A stretch of DNA of 64,000 bases, from NCBI RefSeq assembly GCF_004803465.1, contig NZ_SRSF01000001.1, positions 124,501-188,500 of the forward strand, in the 5' to 3' direction. The notes beneath the pieces are model-generated. The model saw nothing but the letters and a program-made list of their open reading frames with translations, was not told the DNA's origin and searched no databases. The translations under genes and the position numbers were made by a program. The stretch comes from Neolewinella litorea (GTDB lineage: Bacteria; Bacteroidota; Bacteroidia; Chitinophagales; Saprospiraceae). Positions 19,927 to 27,951 of this stretch are shown one piece after another. The first letter of the stretch is position 1; every line of letters begins with the position of its first letter.

Positions 19927-21102
19927 ATGCGGATTCTATTCATTGCTTCCTGGTGGCCCAGCCGTGTTTACCCTACCCACGGCAACTTCGTGCAAAAGCA
20001 CGCCCGGCTGGTCGGAGCCACGCACCAACTTACGGTGATGGCGGTACAGGAAGATCCGCAACTGGGACCGGGCAAATTGGAGTTGGTCGAGAAGCACCAC
20101 GACCGTTACCGCGAAGTCATCGTGTATTACGGCCGTTCGTCCGGATGGTTGAAATGGATGCACCTTCCCAGTCGCGTGATGGCTTATTATCGTGCCTGGC
20201 GTGCCGCTACGGCGGACGGTGATGGGCCGGAATTGCTGCACGGACACATTCTCATTGACGGGGGCATTATTGCCGCAATCCTGGGCCGGTGCATGAGGCG
20301 GCCCGTGGTTATTATGGAGCATTCCACCCGATACAATGAGCCGGAGTCGCTCGGCTTACTGCGATCGCAACTCGGAAAATGGGCCTGCGGGCAGGCGGAG
20401 TTCGTACTTCCCGTATCCGATCGACTGGGAAGCGCCATGCGGGAAACCCATGATCTGAACGGAAAGTATCGGACAGTGAGTAATGTAGTCGATACAGCGC
20501 TCTTTTACCCTCCGCAAGAAACTGGAACACCCGGTGGTCCGGTATCCTTGCTGCACGTATCCAATTTTGATCCCCGCTTCAAGAATGTACGGGGAATACT
20601 TCGGGTATACGCCAAACTCCAGCGCAGCCACCCGGGGCGGTTTCATTTGCACGTGGCGGGTGACGGTGACTTCGACCTGGTAGGGTGTTGGATGAATGAG
20701 GTGGGGCTACGTGAAGGGGATGTAGGATTGAGTGGTCCACATTCCGAAGCCGAAATCGCTGGGCTCATGCAAACCGCTGACGTGTTCATACTTTTCAGCT
20801 CAAATGAGAACCAACCCGTTGTACTGCTGGAAGCGCAGTGCGTCGGGCTCCCCTGCGTTGCTACACCGGTAGGGGGTATTCAAGATATTGTGGTGCCCGG
20901 GCTGACCGGTGACCTTGTGGCACCTGACGATGAAGATGCATTAGAGACAAGCCTGCTTGCAATATTGCAAGGGGTCAACCCGCTTTCACGGGCAGCGATC
21001 AGTGAGAGAGGCCGAAACCTTTACGGTGAATCTGCCGTAGGCAAGCGATTAAACCAGATATATGAAGAAGCCAGTTCAAATTATTATAAATCAAAGTCTT
21101 GA
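19927..21102 (+). CDS. Glycosyltransferase family 4 (GT-B fold)
   Basis: 391 residues. It begins MRILFIASWWPSRVYPTHGNFVQKH, the usual GT4 opening with an acceptor-binding N-terminal Rossmann domain. The C-terminal donor domain shows LLHVSNFDPRFKNV, HLHVAGDGD and the E-x7-E region SNENQPVVLLEAQCVG, followed by GLPCVATPVGGIQDIV. Cytoplasmic or membrane-associated, using a nucleotide-activated sugar. The open frame extends back to 19735 inside asnB; the ATG at 19927, 11 bases after the asnB stop, fits the family start. Sequence gets more AT-rich towards its 3' end. Confidence 0.9.
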   Translation: MRILFIASWWPSRVYPTHGNFVQKHARLVGATHQLTVMAVQEDPQLGPGKLELVEKHHDRYREVIVYYGRSSGWLKWMHLPSRVMAYYRAWRAATADGDGPELLHGHILIDGGIIAAILGRCMRRPVVIMEHSTRYNEPESLGLLRSQLGKWACGQAEFVLPVSDRLGSAMRETHDLNGKYRTVSNVVDTALFYPPQETGTPGGPVSLLHVSNFDPRFKNVRGILRVYAKLQRSHPGRFHLHVAGDGDFDLVGCWMNEVGLREGDVGLSGPHSEAEIAGLMQTADVFILFSSNENQPVVLLEAQCVGLPCVATPVGGIQDIVVPGLTGDLVAPDDEDALETSLLAILQGVNPLSRAAISERGRNLYGESAVGKRLNQIYEEASSNYYKSKS

Positions 21103-21190
21103 TTGAATCTAGTTATTCTAATATACCCGCAATTTTAAGGATGCATTTGGTTGCCTTATTTGTTTTTCGCCAGACCTTTCTTCCCAATCA

Positions 21191-22096
21191 ATGCCAAAAT
21201 TCTCCATCATTATTCCAACCCATAATCGGCCAAACCTGCTGGCTCGGGCGATTGGAAGTGTGCTGAACCAGAAGTGTCCGGATTGGGAAATAATTGTGGT
21301 GGACGATGGCTCCGTCCCTTCCGCGGAGACGGAGCGTCCGGAGCTTTTCGCCGATGAACGAATAAGCTACTACTGGCAGGAGGCGTCCGGGCCGGGTGCC
21401 GCGCGCAAGCGCGGACTAAATATTTCAACCGCACCCTGGCTGTGCTTTTTGGACGATGATGATTATTACCTGCCTGACCACCTGTCCGTTCTGGAGGCGG
21501 CGGTAGAATCGCTGACTGATTGGCGGGTGCTGGTAGCCACCGGAATGATTACCCAAAAGCCGGATGGCAATATGGTGCGGGACCCAACATTCGCTACCAC
21601 CGACCGGCCCCTTCCGGAATACTGGAGACGACCGGTTAGTTTGTTGCCGTTTGCTATTTCAAGACAACTTATTGTTCGGGTACCTGTGCCGATGATTCCT
21701 TCCCCAATAGAGGATTTTGAGTGGCTCTGTTTGCTGTTAAGCAGCAGTTCCTTGCTTCAACTGCCGGCCTACACCGTTGTGTACGTAGAGCATGAAGTTA
21801 ATCGCACGAATACACTGATAGATCCGAACAACCTTGACCAACGGCTGGCAGTTATTTCTCGTCTAATAAACCATACTGTTATCAGACAACAAGTACCCCT
21901 GTTCTCAATTAACAAAATGCAGACTCATCAGTGCTGGCACCACGCTCGGCAATGCCTAAAGGCTCAAGAATTCAAATCGGCCGGTGATGCTTTCCTTCGG
22001 GGATTTAAAACGTTTACCATCTACAACCTGGCAGAACTGGCATATACAGTGCTGTGCGGATTACGCGCGTTAAAAATCCGAAGGAGCCCTAGGTAA
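21191..22096 (+). CDS. Glycosyltransferase family 2
   Basis: 301 residues. GT-A fold: FSIIIPTHNRPNLLARAI opening, IIVVDDGS for the nucleotide, LCFLDDDDYYLPDHL holding the metal-binding DxD. Past about residue 130 the sequence is divergent and probably sets the acceptor. The gene and its 88-base AT-rich leader differ in base use from the flanking GC-rich genes, a hint of recent gain. It converges with purB with four bases between stops. The sugar and acceptor are unknown; together with asnB and the GT4 it likely works on a surface polysaccharide. Confidence 0.88.
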   Translation: MPKFSIIIPTHNRPNLLARAIGSVLNQKCPDWEIIVVDDGSVPSAETERPELFADERISYYWQEASGPGAARKRGLNISTAPWLCFLDDDDYYLPDHLSVLEAAVESLTDWRVLVATGMITQKPDGNMVRDPTFATTDRPLPEYWRRPVSLLPFAISRQLIVRVPVPMIPSPIEDFEWLCLLLSSSSLLQLPAYTVVYVEHEVNRTNTLIDPNNLDQRLAVISRLINHTVIRQQVPLFSINKMQTHQCWHHARQCLKAQEFKSAGDAFLRGFKTFTIYNLAELAYTVLCGLRALKIRRSPR

Positions 22097-22100
22097 TAGT

Positions 22101-23441
22101 TCAAAACCGCCCCACATAATTCTCCGGCCGAACGGCCAGCAGTTCAGACTTCACTTCATCGCTCACGTCGAGTTGTTGGATAAACGCGTGAATGGCCGCC
22201 TCCCCGATATTGGTTTGGCCGCGGGTAAGCTCCTTGAGGGCTTCGTAGGGTTGCGGATACCCCTCGCGGCGCAGGATGTTCTGGATTGCCTCGGCGGTCA
22301 CCATCCAGTTGGCCTCCAGGTCGGCAGCTATCTTTTCAGTATTAAGCAAGAGTTTGCCCAGGCCCTTCTCTATGGCCTTCAGGGCAATCAGGACGTGTGC
22401 GAAAGGCACGCCGATATTGCGCAGCACGGTAGAGTCGGTCAGGTCGCGCTGCAGTCGGCTGATCGGCAGTTTGTCGGCCAGGTGGGTCAGAAGGGCGCGG
22501 GCGATCCCAAGGTTGCCTTCCGCGTTCTCAAAGTCGATCGGATTGACCTTGTGTGGCATGGCGGAACTGCCGATCTCCCCCTTGACGGTCCGCTGGCGGA
22601 AGTATTCCATGCTGATATAGGTCCAGATGTCTCGGCAGAGATCAATCAGAATGGTACAGAGCCGCGACAGGGCATGAAAGCCGGCGCCCAGGTTATCGTA
22701 ATGCTCGATTTGCGTGGTGGGGTAGCTGCGCTCCAGTCCGAGGTCATTGCGGACAAATTTATCGGCGAAGTCGTGCCAGTCGTATTCGGGATAGCTGACG
22801 TAATGGGCGTTCATATTGCCAGTGGCACCACCGAACTTGGCTGACATTGGTACCGACTTCCACTGGCGAAGCTGCTCGGTGAGGCGGCTGGTCCAGACGG
22901 CAAATTCCTTACCAAGCAGGGTAGGGGACGCGGGCTGACCGTGGGTCTTCGCCAGCATGGGAATATCCTGCCATTCCTTTACCAGCCCCTCCAGCTGGTG
23001 GATCAATTGCGAAAATGCGGGAAACATCACTTCTTCCTGGGCATCGCGCAGGCTCAGGGGTATGGCGGTATTGTTGATGTCCTGACTGGTCAAGCCGAAG
23101 TGCGTAAACTCCAGTATGTCATTCAGTCCCTTTTCTTCGAGTTTCTTCTTTACGAAGTATTCCACCGCCTTGACGTCGTGATTGGTTACGCGCTCCGTGT
23201 CCTTGATGGTTTGAGCATCGGCGTGATCGAAGGTGTAGACGATCTCCTCTAGGTCCTTTACCGCTTGACTGGTGACGGACTGGAGTTGGGGCAGGCCCAG
23301 TCGATAGAGCGCCTGCAGGTACCGTACTTCTACGGTCACCCGGTAGCGGATCAGGCCGTATTCACTGAAGTAGGGGGCCAGGACCTCGGTCTTGTCGGCG
23401 TAGCGGCCGTCGATGGGGCTGATGGCGGAAAGTGCATACAT
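22101..23441 (-). CDS. purB: Adenylosuccinate lyase
   Basis: 446 residues. Splits fumarate from SAICAR and from adenylosuccinate, used twice in AMP synthesis. It starts MYALSAISPIDGRYADKT, typical of the E. coli-like PurB clade. THFGLTSQDINNTA carries a substrate-binding His. KTHGQPASPTLLGKE holds the general acid/base His region, and the flexible signature loop is SSAMPHKVNPIDFENAEGN with the catalytic Ser. The start codon at 23441 lies 19 bases behind a -7 promoter box. Confidence 0.96.
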   Translation of the reverse strand: MYALSAISPIDGRYADKTEVLAPYFSEYGLIRYRVTVEVRYLQALYRLGLPQLQSVTSQAVKDLEEIVYTFDHADAQTIKDTERVTNHDVKAVEYFVKKKLEEKGLNDILEFTHFGLTSQDINNTAIPLSLRDAQEEVMFPAFSQLIHQLEGLVKEWQDIPMLAKTHGQPASPTLLGKEFAVWTSRLTEQLRQWKSVPMSAKFGGATGNMNAHYVSYPEYDWHDFADKFVRNDLGLERSYPTTQIEHYDNLGAGFHALSRLCTILIDLCRDIWTYISMEYFRQRTVKGEIGSSAMPHKVNPIDFENAEGNLGIARALLTHLADKLPISRLQRDLTDSTVLRNIGVPFAHVLIALKAIEKGLGKLLLNTEKIAADLEANWMVTAEAIQNILRREGYPQPYEALKELTRGQTNIGEAAIHAFIQQLDVSDEVKSELLAVRPENYVGRF

Positions 23442-23460
23442 AGCTTGGAAACTTGAGCTG

Positions 23461-23468
23461 CAAAGGTA
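23461..23468 (-). promoter_or_regulatory. Bacteroidota -7 promoter element of purB
   Basis: Read on the minus strand it is TACCTTTG, a perfect TAnnTTTG, with a short leader to the purB ATG at 23441. Confidence 0.55.
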
Positions 23469-23519
23469 ACCAAGCCCCGGCGGGAATAAATGGGAGAGAG
23501 CGGTTAAGGATACCTCGGG

Positions 23520-23894
23520 TCACACGAAGAACTCGTCGTCCAGTTCGGTGGGACGACTTTTGTCCCGGCTCAAGTGGTAGGGTTTGGCGTCCATGTGGGG
23601 TTGCAAGCTGGGGTCGACCCGGGTCAAGGGGGTACGGCAGCTCGCCAACAGGCAGCGGTCGTTGCGGAAGACGTCCACGGTGCACCCACCGTACCAGCTC
23701 ATGCCGATCTCGACTCGGTACCGGTCTACGCCACCGCCGTCGGCGGCGTCTACCGTGAAGTAGTGGGTGCGGCCGAAGAGACTACAGCCGGAACTGGCCA
23801 GGCTACCGTTGAAAAACACTTTTTCCTCACCGGACCACAGGCTGTTGTGCACTTCCAGAAGGTCGGATTCGATGGGCAAAGAAAGAATACGCAT
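23520..23894 (-). CDS. Small hypothetical protein
   Basis: 124 residues from ATG at 23894 (MRILSLPIESDLLEVHN); the open frame continues upstream to 23948 but the added residues look random. It contains several aromatic and Cys residues (SLASSGCSLFGRTHYF, SWYGGCTVDVF, RCLLASCRT). There is no signal peptide or membrane segment. Base composition and codon use resemble neighbours, so I regard it as probably real. It sits upstream of purB with 78 bases between. No family recognised. Confidence 0.5.
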   Translation of the reverse strand: MRILSLPIESDLLEVHNSLWSGEEKVFFNGSLASSGCSLFGRTHYFTVDAADGGGVDRYRVEIGMSWYGGCTVDVFRNDRCLLASCRTPLTRVDPSLQPHMDAKPYHLSRDKSRPTELDDEFFV

Positions 23895-24068
23895 GGTGCT
23901 GAAGCTTGATTTGACACCCAAACTCGGACTGACGGCTTGCCGGGGCAATAACGGTAGACGAACGACCCGGATAATCGGACCATGGGATCCAAAACTTAAC
24001 CTTCCCGCACCCTAGCAAGGAGAGCGGCGCTAATGCTTACCTTCGCCGGAGCTTAACCAGCCGATGCT

Positions 24069-24290
24069 ATGCCACGCACCATTGCCCTTCTCGTCTTACT
24101 TTGCACCTGCGTCCCCGCCCTTGCCCAGGAGGCCGCAGTAGAGCCGCCCGCCGACTTTATGCGGAGTATCGGCAAGATCTACGTTGTGGTGGCCGTCATT
24201 GTAGTCGTTTTTCTCGGACTTGCCTTCTACCTGTGGAGGCTGGACCGCCGCCTAACCATTATAGAAAATCAAATTGAAGATCATGCCTGA
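24069..24290 (+). CDS. CcmD-family small membrane protein
   Basis: 73 residues. A signal-peptide-like N-terminus ending PALAQ is followed by one transmembrane helix (IYVVVAVIVVVFLGLAFYLWRL) and a cytoplasmic tail RRLTIIENQIEDHA. This layout and the tail resemble the CcmD-like proteins of Bacteroidota, which accompany haem export for cytochrome c maturation. No other ccm gene lies in the window. A weak -7 element (TACCTTCG, 24038-24045) precedes it. It overlaps the following dehydrogenase by eight bases, so the two are translated together. Function from size and layout only. Confidence 0.65.
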   Translation: MPRTIALLVLLCTCVPALAQEAAVEPPADFMRSIGKIYVVVAVIVVVFLGLAFYLWRLDRRLTIIENQIEDHA

Positions 24291-25701
24291 CAATTCTTTT
24301 TTGGAAAGCGTGGGTCAATATTTTGACGCCGCAGCTCCCCACACCGGTTTGCCGGATGGCTTACTGAAGCAGATCAAGGTCTGCAACTCCGTTTACCAGA
24401 TCTACTTCCCCGTCAAAATTGATGGGGAGGTCCGCGTCATTGAAGCCTACCGGGCGCAGCACAGCCACCACCGCAGCCCGACCAAAGGGGGTATCCGGTA
24501 CTCCAACCACGTTAACCAGGAAGAAGTGGTGGCCCTGGCCACCCTCATGTCGTACAAGTGTGCCATCGTCGACGTGCCCTTCGGCGGGGCCAAGGGCGGC
24601 GTGCGGATCAACCCCTGGGAGTACACCGAGGCGGATCTGGAAAAGATCACCCGACGGTACACCACGGAACTCATCCGCCGCAAATTTATCGGCCCGGCCA
24701 TCGACGTGCCGGCTCCCGATTACGGAACCGGACCCCGGGAAATGGCCTGGATCTACGATACCTACCGCAGCTTCCACCCCGGCGACATCAACGCGGCAGG
24801 CTGCGTGACCGGCAAACCCGTGAGCCAGAACGGCGTCCGAGGACGTACAGAAGCCACGGGCCGCGGGGTCTTCTACGGCATTCGCGAGGCCTGCAACGAG
24901 CCCGAACTGATGAAAGAGCTCGGACTTACCGTCGGCATCGAAGGCAAGACGATGGTCGTGCAGGGACTGGGTAACGTAGGTTCCCACACCGCCACGATCA
25001 GCCAGGATGAAGGCGGCGTGAAGATTATCGGCGTTTCGGAAGTAGAGGGGGCCATCTACAATCCGGATGGCGTGGACATCCACGACGTGATGCGCCACCG
25101 CGCCGAGCACGGCACCATCCTGACCTACCCGGGAGCGCAGGCCTTTGGAAAGGACGAGCGACGCGCCGTGATGGAGTTCGAGTGTGACATCCTCGTACCT
25201 GCTGCCCTCGAGAACCAGATCGACGAACACAACGCCGGAGCCGTAAAGGCCAAGATCGTAGCGGAGGCCGCCAACGGTCCCGTAACGGCAGCCGGTTCGG
25301 CCATCCTCGCCGAGCGGGGCATCATTGTTCTGCCCGACATCTACCTCAACGCCGGTGGCGTGACGGTCAGCTACTTCGAGTGGTTGAAGAACCTCAGTCA
25401 CATGCGCTTCGGCCGCCTGCAGAAACGCTTCGACGAGCAGAACTACCGCCGGATCGTGGAGCAGATTGAGTCTACCTCCGGACGCGAAATCAGTGAGCGC
25501 GACCGCCGGATGATCATCCACGGTGCCGACGAGATCGACCTGGTGCGCTCCGGACTGGAGGAAACCATGATCACGGGCTTTCAGGGCATCTACAGTCTGT
25601 ACCGGGAAAAACCCGAAATCAAAGACCTGCGCACGGCTGCTTTCGCCCTGGCAATCAGCAAAATATCCAACGACTATATCAGCTTGGGTATTTGGCCGTA
25701 A
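24283..25701 (+). CDS. Glu/Leu/Phe/Val dehydrogenase
   Basis: 472 residues from ATG 24283. NAD(P)-dependent oxidative deamination of an amino acid, most likely glutamate, to the 2-oxo acid and ammonia. Conserved parts: RSPTKGGIRYS (substrate binding), VPFGGAKGGVRINP with the catalytic Lys region, VPAPDYGTG, the Rossmann glycine loop VVQGLGNVGSH near residue 225 and AAEAANGPVTAAG. The C-terminal segment from about 380 is longer than in minimal GDHs but usual for this Bacteroidota clade. An upstream TTG at 24274 is possible. Followed after 51 bases by the palindrome and the Lrp/AsnC regulator, so amino-acid-dependent control is plausible. Confidence 0.93.
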   Translation: MPDNSFLESVGQYFDAAAPHTGLPDGLLKQIKVCNSVYQIYFPVKIDGEVRVIEAYRAQHSHHRSPTKGGIRYSNHVNQEEVVALATLMSYKCAIVDVPFGGAKGGVRINPWEYTEADLEKITRRYTTELIRRKFIGPAIDVPAPDYGTGPREMAWIYDTYRSFHPGDINAAGCVTGKPVSQNGVRGRTEATGRGVFYGIREACNEPELMKELGLTVGIEGKTMVVQGLGNVGSHTATISQDEGGVKIIGVSEVEGAIYNPDGVDIHDVMRHRAEHGTILTYPGAQAFGKDERRAVMEFECDILVPAALENQIDEHNAGAVKAKIVAEAANGPVTAAGSAILAERGIIVLPDIYLNAGGVTVSYFEWLKNLSHMRFGRLQKRFDEQNYRRIVEQIESTSGREISERDRRMIIHGADEIDLVRSGLEETMITGFQGIYSLYREKPEIKDLRTAAFALAISKISNDYISLGIWP

Positions 25702-25752
25702 GCCGGATTTTAGCGAATAATATACTTTTCTAATCAGGATTGGGAAATAATT

Positions 25753-25781
25753 GTTGGTGCGGCTATCTTTGCCGCACCAAC
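25753..25781 (+). promoter_or_regulatory. Perfect palindrome enclosing the -7 box of the Lrp/AsnC gene
   Basis: An 11-base left arm (25753-25763) and its exact reverse complement (25771-25781) flank a 7-base centre TATCTTT; with the first G of the right arm this centre is the -7 box TATCTTTG (25764-25771). It could be an operator for autorepression of the Lrp-type gene, or a terminator-like hairpin of the upstream dehydrogenase. Confidence 0.55.
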
Positions 25782-25808
25782 TTATTACACCCCTTATCCT
25801 AATCCTAT

Positions 25809-26291
25809 ATGTCCGACAAACTCGACAAGATCGACCTGAGCATCCTCAAAATTCTGCAGGATAACAGCAAGATCACCAATCTCGATCTTTCCAAACGCAT
25901 CGGACTCAGTCCCGCCCCGACCCTCGAGCGGGTAAAAAAGCTCGAACAGAACGAAGTAATCCAGAGCTATCACGCCAAGGTTAGCCCGGAAGCCATCGGC
26001 CTGATGGTCAAAACCTTCGTGCTCGTATCGCTGGACTGGCGTAAAAATCAGGCCCGGGAAAATTTCCTCGAGCAGGTGCAGATCATCGACGAGATCACCG
26101 AATGTTACATCATTACCGGTGAAGCCGACTTCCTGCTGAAGATCGTCTGCAAGGACATCCCCACCTACGAGCGGCTGCTTTTCAAGACCCTGCAGCAGAT
26201 CGACGAGATCGAGCGCCTCAAAACGCTCATGACATTGTCCACCGTTAAGGACGTCAAACGGCTTCCCTTCGACTACGACGGCGAGGCTTAG
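25809..26291 (+). CDS. Lrp/AsnC-family transcriptional regulator
   Basis: 160 residues. The N-terminal winged helix-turn-helix (about 5-60) reads LDKIDLSILKILQDNSKITN, then LSKRIGLSPAPTLERVKKLE as recognition helix. The C-terminal RAM/AsnC ligand domain (about 70-150) contains ITGEADFLLKIVCKD and ends with a beta strand. Members bind amino acids and often repress their own gene. It lies between an amino-acid dehydrogenase and an amidohydrolase gene, and a perfect palindrome encloses its -7 box, all in keeping with nitrogen or amino-acid control. Effector unknown. Confidence 0.94.
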   Translation: MSDKLDKIDLSILKILQDNSKITNLDLSKRIGLSPAPTLERVKKLEQNEVIQSYHAKVSPEAIGLMVKTFVLVSLDWRKNQARENFLEQVQIIDEITECYIITGEADFLLKIVCKDIPTYERLLFKTLQQIDEIERLKTLMTLSTVKDVKRLPFDYDGEA

Positions 26292-26302
26292 CAGAGGCGC
26301 GA

Positions 26303-26310
26303 TATATTTG
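26303..26310 (+). promoter_or_regulatory. Bacteroidota -7 promoter element flanked by a short inverted repeat
   Basis: TATATTTG. GGCGC (26296-26300) and GCGCC (26310-26314) flank it, a weaker version of the arrangement at the Lrp-type gene. The start ATG follows at 26333. Confidence 0.5.
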
Positions 26311-26332
26311 CGCCCCCTAATGCCATTTGACC

Positions 26333-27214
26333 ATGAAGCTCCCCATCGGAATCGTCCAGCAGGCCAATACCGGCGATCGTACCAACAACATCGAAAAGAG
26401 TGCGGCGGGTATACGCAGGTGCAAGGAAATGGGGGCCGAATTGGTTGTCCTCCAGGAATTGCACACCGGGCTCTATTTCTGTCAGATTGAATCCACCGAG
26501 GTCTTCGACCAGGCCGAACCCATCCCCGGGCCAAGTACCGAATACTTCGGTGCCCTGGCCCGGGAATTGGACTTGGTGCTCGTCCTGAGCCTGTTTGAAA
26601 GTCGGGCCCCGGGCATCTGTCACAACACGGCCGTGGTCATCGAGCGCGATGGCACCATTGCCGGCCGGTACCGGAAGATGCACATCCCGGACGATCCGGC
26701 GTACTACGAGAAATTCTACTTTACTCCGGGCGACCTGGGTTTCCAGCCCGTCCGCACAAGCGTCGGTAAGCTCGGCGTGCTGGTGTGCTGGGACCAGTGG
26801 TACCCGGAGGCCGCCCGCCTGATGGCCCTGGCCGGTGCCGAGGTGCTGATTTACCCCACGGCCATCGGGTACGAGTCAACCGACCCCGAGGCGGAACAGG
26901 AACGTCAGCGGGATGCCTGGATTATCTCCCAGCGCGGTCACGCCGTCTACAACGGTCTGCCGGTAGTGGCCGTCAACCGTACCGGTTACGAGCCCGATCC
27001 GAGCGGAACGACCGGTGGAATCCGATTTTGGGGCAGCAGTTTCGTGGCCGGGCCACAGGGGGAATACCTCTATCAGGCGCCCCGCGACGAAGAGGATGTG
27101 CGGGTGGTGACGGTCGACAAACAGCGTACGGCCGATGTGCGACGGATCTGGCCCTTCTTCCGCGACCGCCGCATCGACGCCTACGGTGACCTGACGCGGC
27201 GGTACATCGATTAA
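26333..27214 (+). CDS. aguB: Carbon-nitrogen hydrolase, probably N-carbamoylputrescine amidase
   Basis: 293 residues. Nitrilase-superfamily fold with catalytic triad Glu (VVLQELHTGLYF), Lys (YRKMHIPDDP) and Cys (VLVCWDQWYPEAARLMAL). The FTPGDLGFQP segment, DQWYPEAARLMAL and YPTAIGYE are typical of N-carbamoylputrescine amidases, which release putrescine, CO2 and ammonia in arginine-to-putrescine synthesis. The usual partner, agmatine deiminase, is not in the window. The ATG at 26333 is preferred to a TTG six bases upstream. It follows the Lrp/AsnC gene by 41 bases but has its own promoter box. Confidence 0.87.
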   Translation: MKLPIGIVQQANTGDRTNNIEKSAAGIRRCKEMGAELVVLQELHTGLYFCQIESTEVFDQAEPIPGPSTEYFGALARELDLVLVLSLFESRAPGICHNTAVVIERDGTIAGRYRKMHIPDDPAYYEKFYFTPGDLGFQPVRTSVGKLGVLVCWDQWYPEAARLMALAGAEVLIYPTAIGYESTDPEAEQERQRDAWIISQRGHAVYNGLPVVAVNRTGYEPDPSGTTGGIRFWGSSFVAGPQGEYLYQAPRDEEDVRVVTVDKQRTADVRRIWPFFRDRRIDAYGDLTRRYID

Positions 27215-27264
27215 CGCAGTCCCACCGGGAAAGCGCATTTTTTACGGCTTGCCCGCTCGCGTCT

Positions 27265-27272
27265 TACTTTTG
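27265..27272 (+). promoter_or_regulatory. Bacteroidota -7 promoter element of nth
   Basis: TACTTTTG matches TAnnTTTG, 18 bases before the TTG at 27291. The more upstream TTG at 27249 lies before this box. Confidence 0.5.
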
Positions 27273-27290
27273 CCGCTCAAACCCCGATTG

Positions 27291-27932
27291 TTGAAGAAAG
27301 CAGAAAAGGCAGTGGCGATCCAGGAGACCCTGGAGCGTCTGTACCCCGAGGTTCCCATCCCCCTGGATCACACCGACCCGTATACCTTACTGGTGGCCGT
27401 TCTGCTCTCGGCCCAGTGTACCGATAAGCGCGTCAATGAGGTAACCCCACATCTGTGGGCGTTAACCGACCGGCCGGAAGTAATGAAGGATCTGCCGGTG
27501 GAAGAGATCCGAGCGATTATCCGCCCTTGCGGACTATCACCCGCCAAAAGTAAAGCCATTAAGGAACTGAGTCGGATCATTGCCGAGGAACACGGTGGGG
27601 TAGTGCCCTCCACGTTCGCCGAGTTGGAGGCCTTGCCCGGCGTGGGCCACAAAACCGCTAGTGTAGTGATGAGCCAGGCCTTCGGAGTCCCCGCCTTTCC
27701 CGTCGATACCCATATCCACCGCCTGGCGTACCGGTGGGCGCTGAGTACCGGAAAGAACGTGGCGCGCACCGAAGCCGACCTGAAGCGGTTGTTCCCCCGG
27801 GAAAGCTGGAACCGCCTTCATCTCCAGATGATCTTCTTTGGCCGGGAACACTGTCCGGCCCGCGGCCACCGGATGCTTGAGTGTCCGATCTGTTCCCGAT
27901 ACGGCCGGCGATCACTTCTGAAGCGGGAATAA
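27291..27932 (+). CDS. nth: Endonuclease III (thymine-glycol DNA glycosylase/AP lyase)
   Basis: 213 residues from TTG 27291 (KKAEKAVAIQETLE). Excises oxidised pyrimidines and nicks AP sites. The helix-hairpin-helix is LPGVGHKTASVV with the catalytic Lys, and VDTHIHRLAYRW has the catalytic Asp. The [4Fe-4S] region is unusual: only three Cys remain (C-x9-C-x2-C in CPARGHRMLECPIC) and the fourth ligand is absent, against C-x6-C-x2-C-x5-C in E. coli. The open frame goes back to TTG 27249, before the promoter box. Confidence 0.93.
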   Translation: MKKAEKAVAIQETLERLYPEVPIPLDHTDPYTLLVAVLLSAQCTDKRVNEVTPHLWALTDRPEVMKDLPVEEIRAIIRPCGLSPAKSKAIKELSRIIAEEHGGVVPSTFAELEALPGVGHKTASVVMSQAFGVPAFPVDTHIHRLAYRWALSTGKNVARTEADLKRLFPRESWNRLHLQMIFFGREHCPARGHRMLECPICSRYGRRSLLKRE

Positions 27933-27951
27933 CAACTAACTTGGCGAAGGA

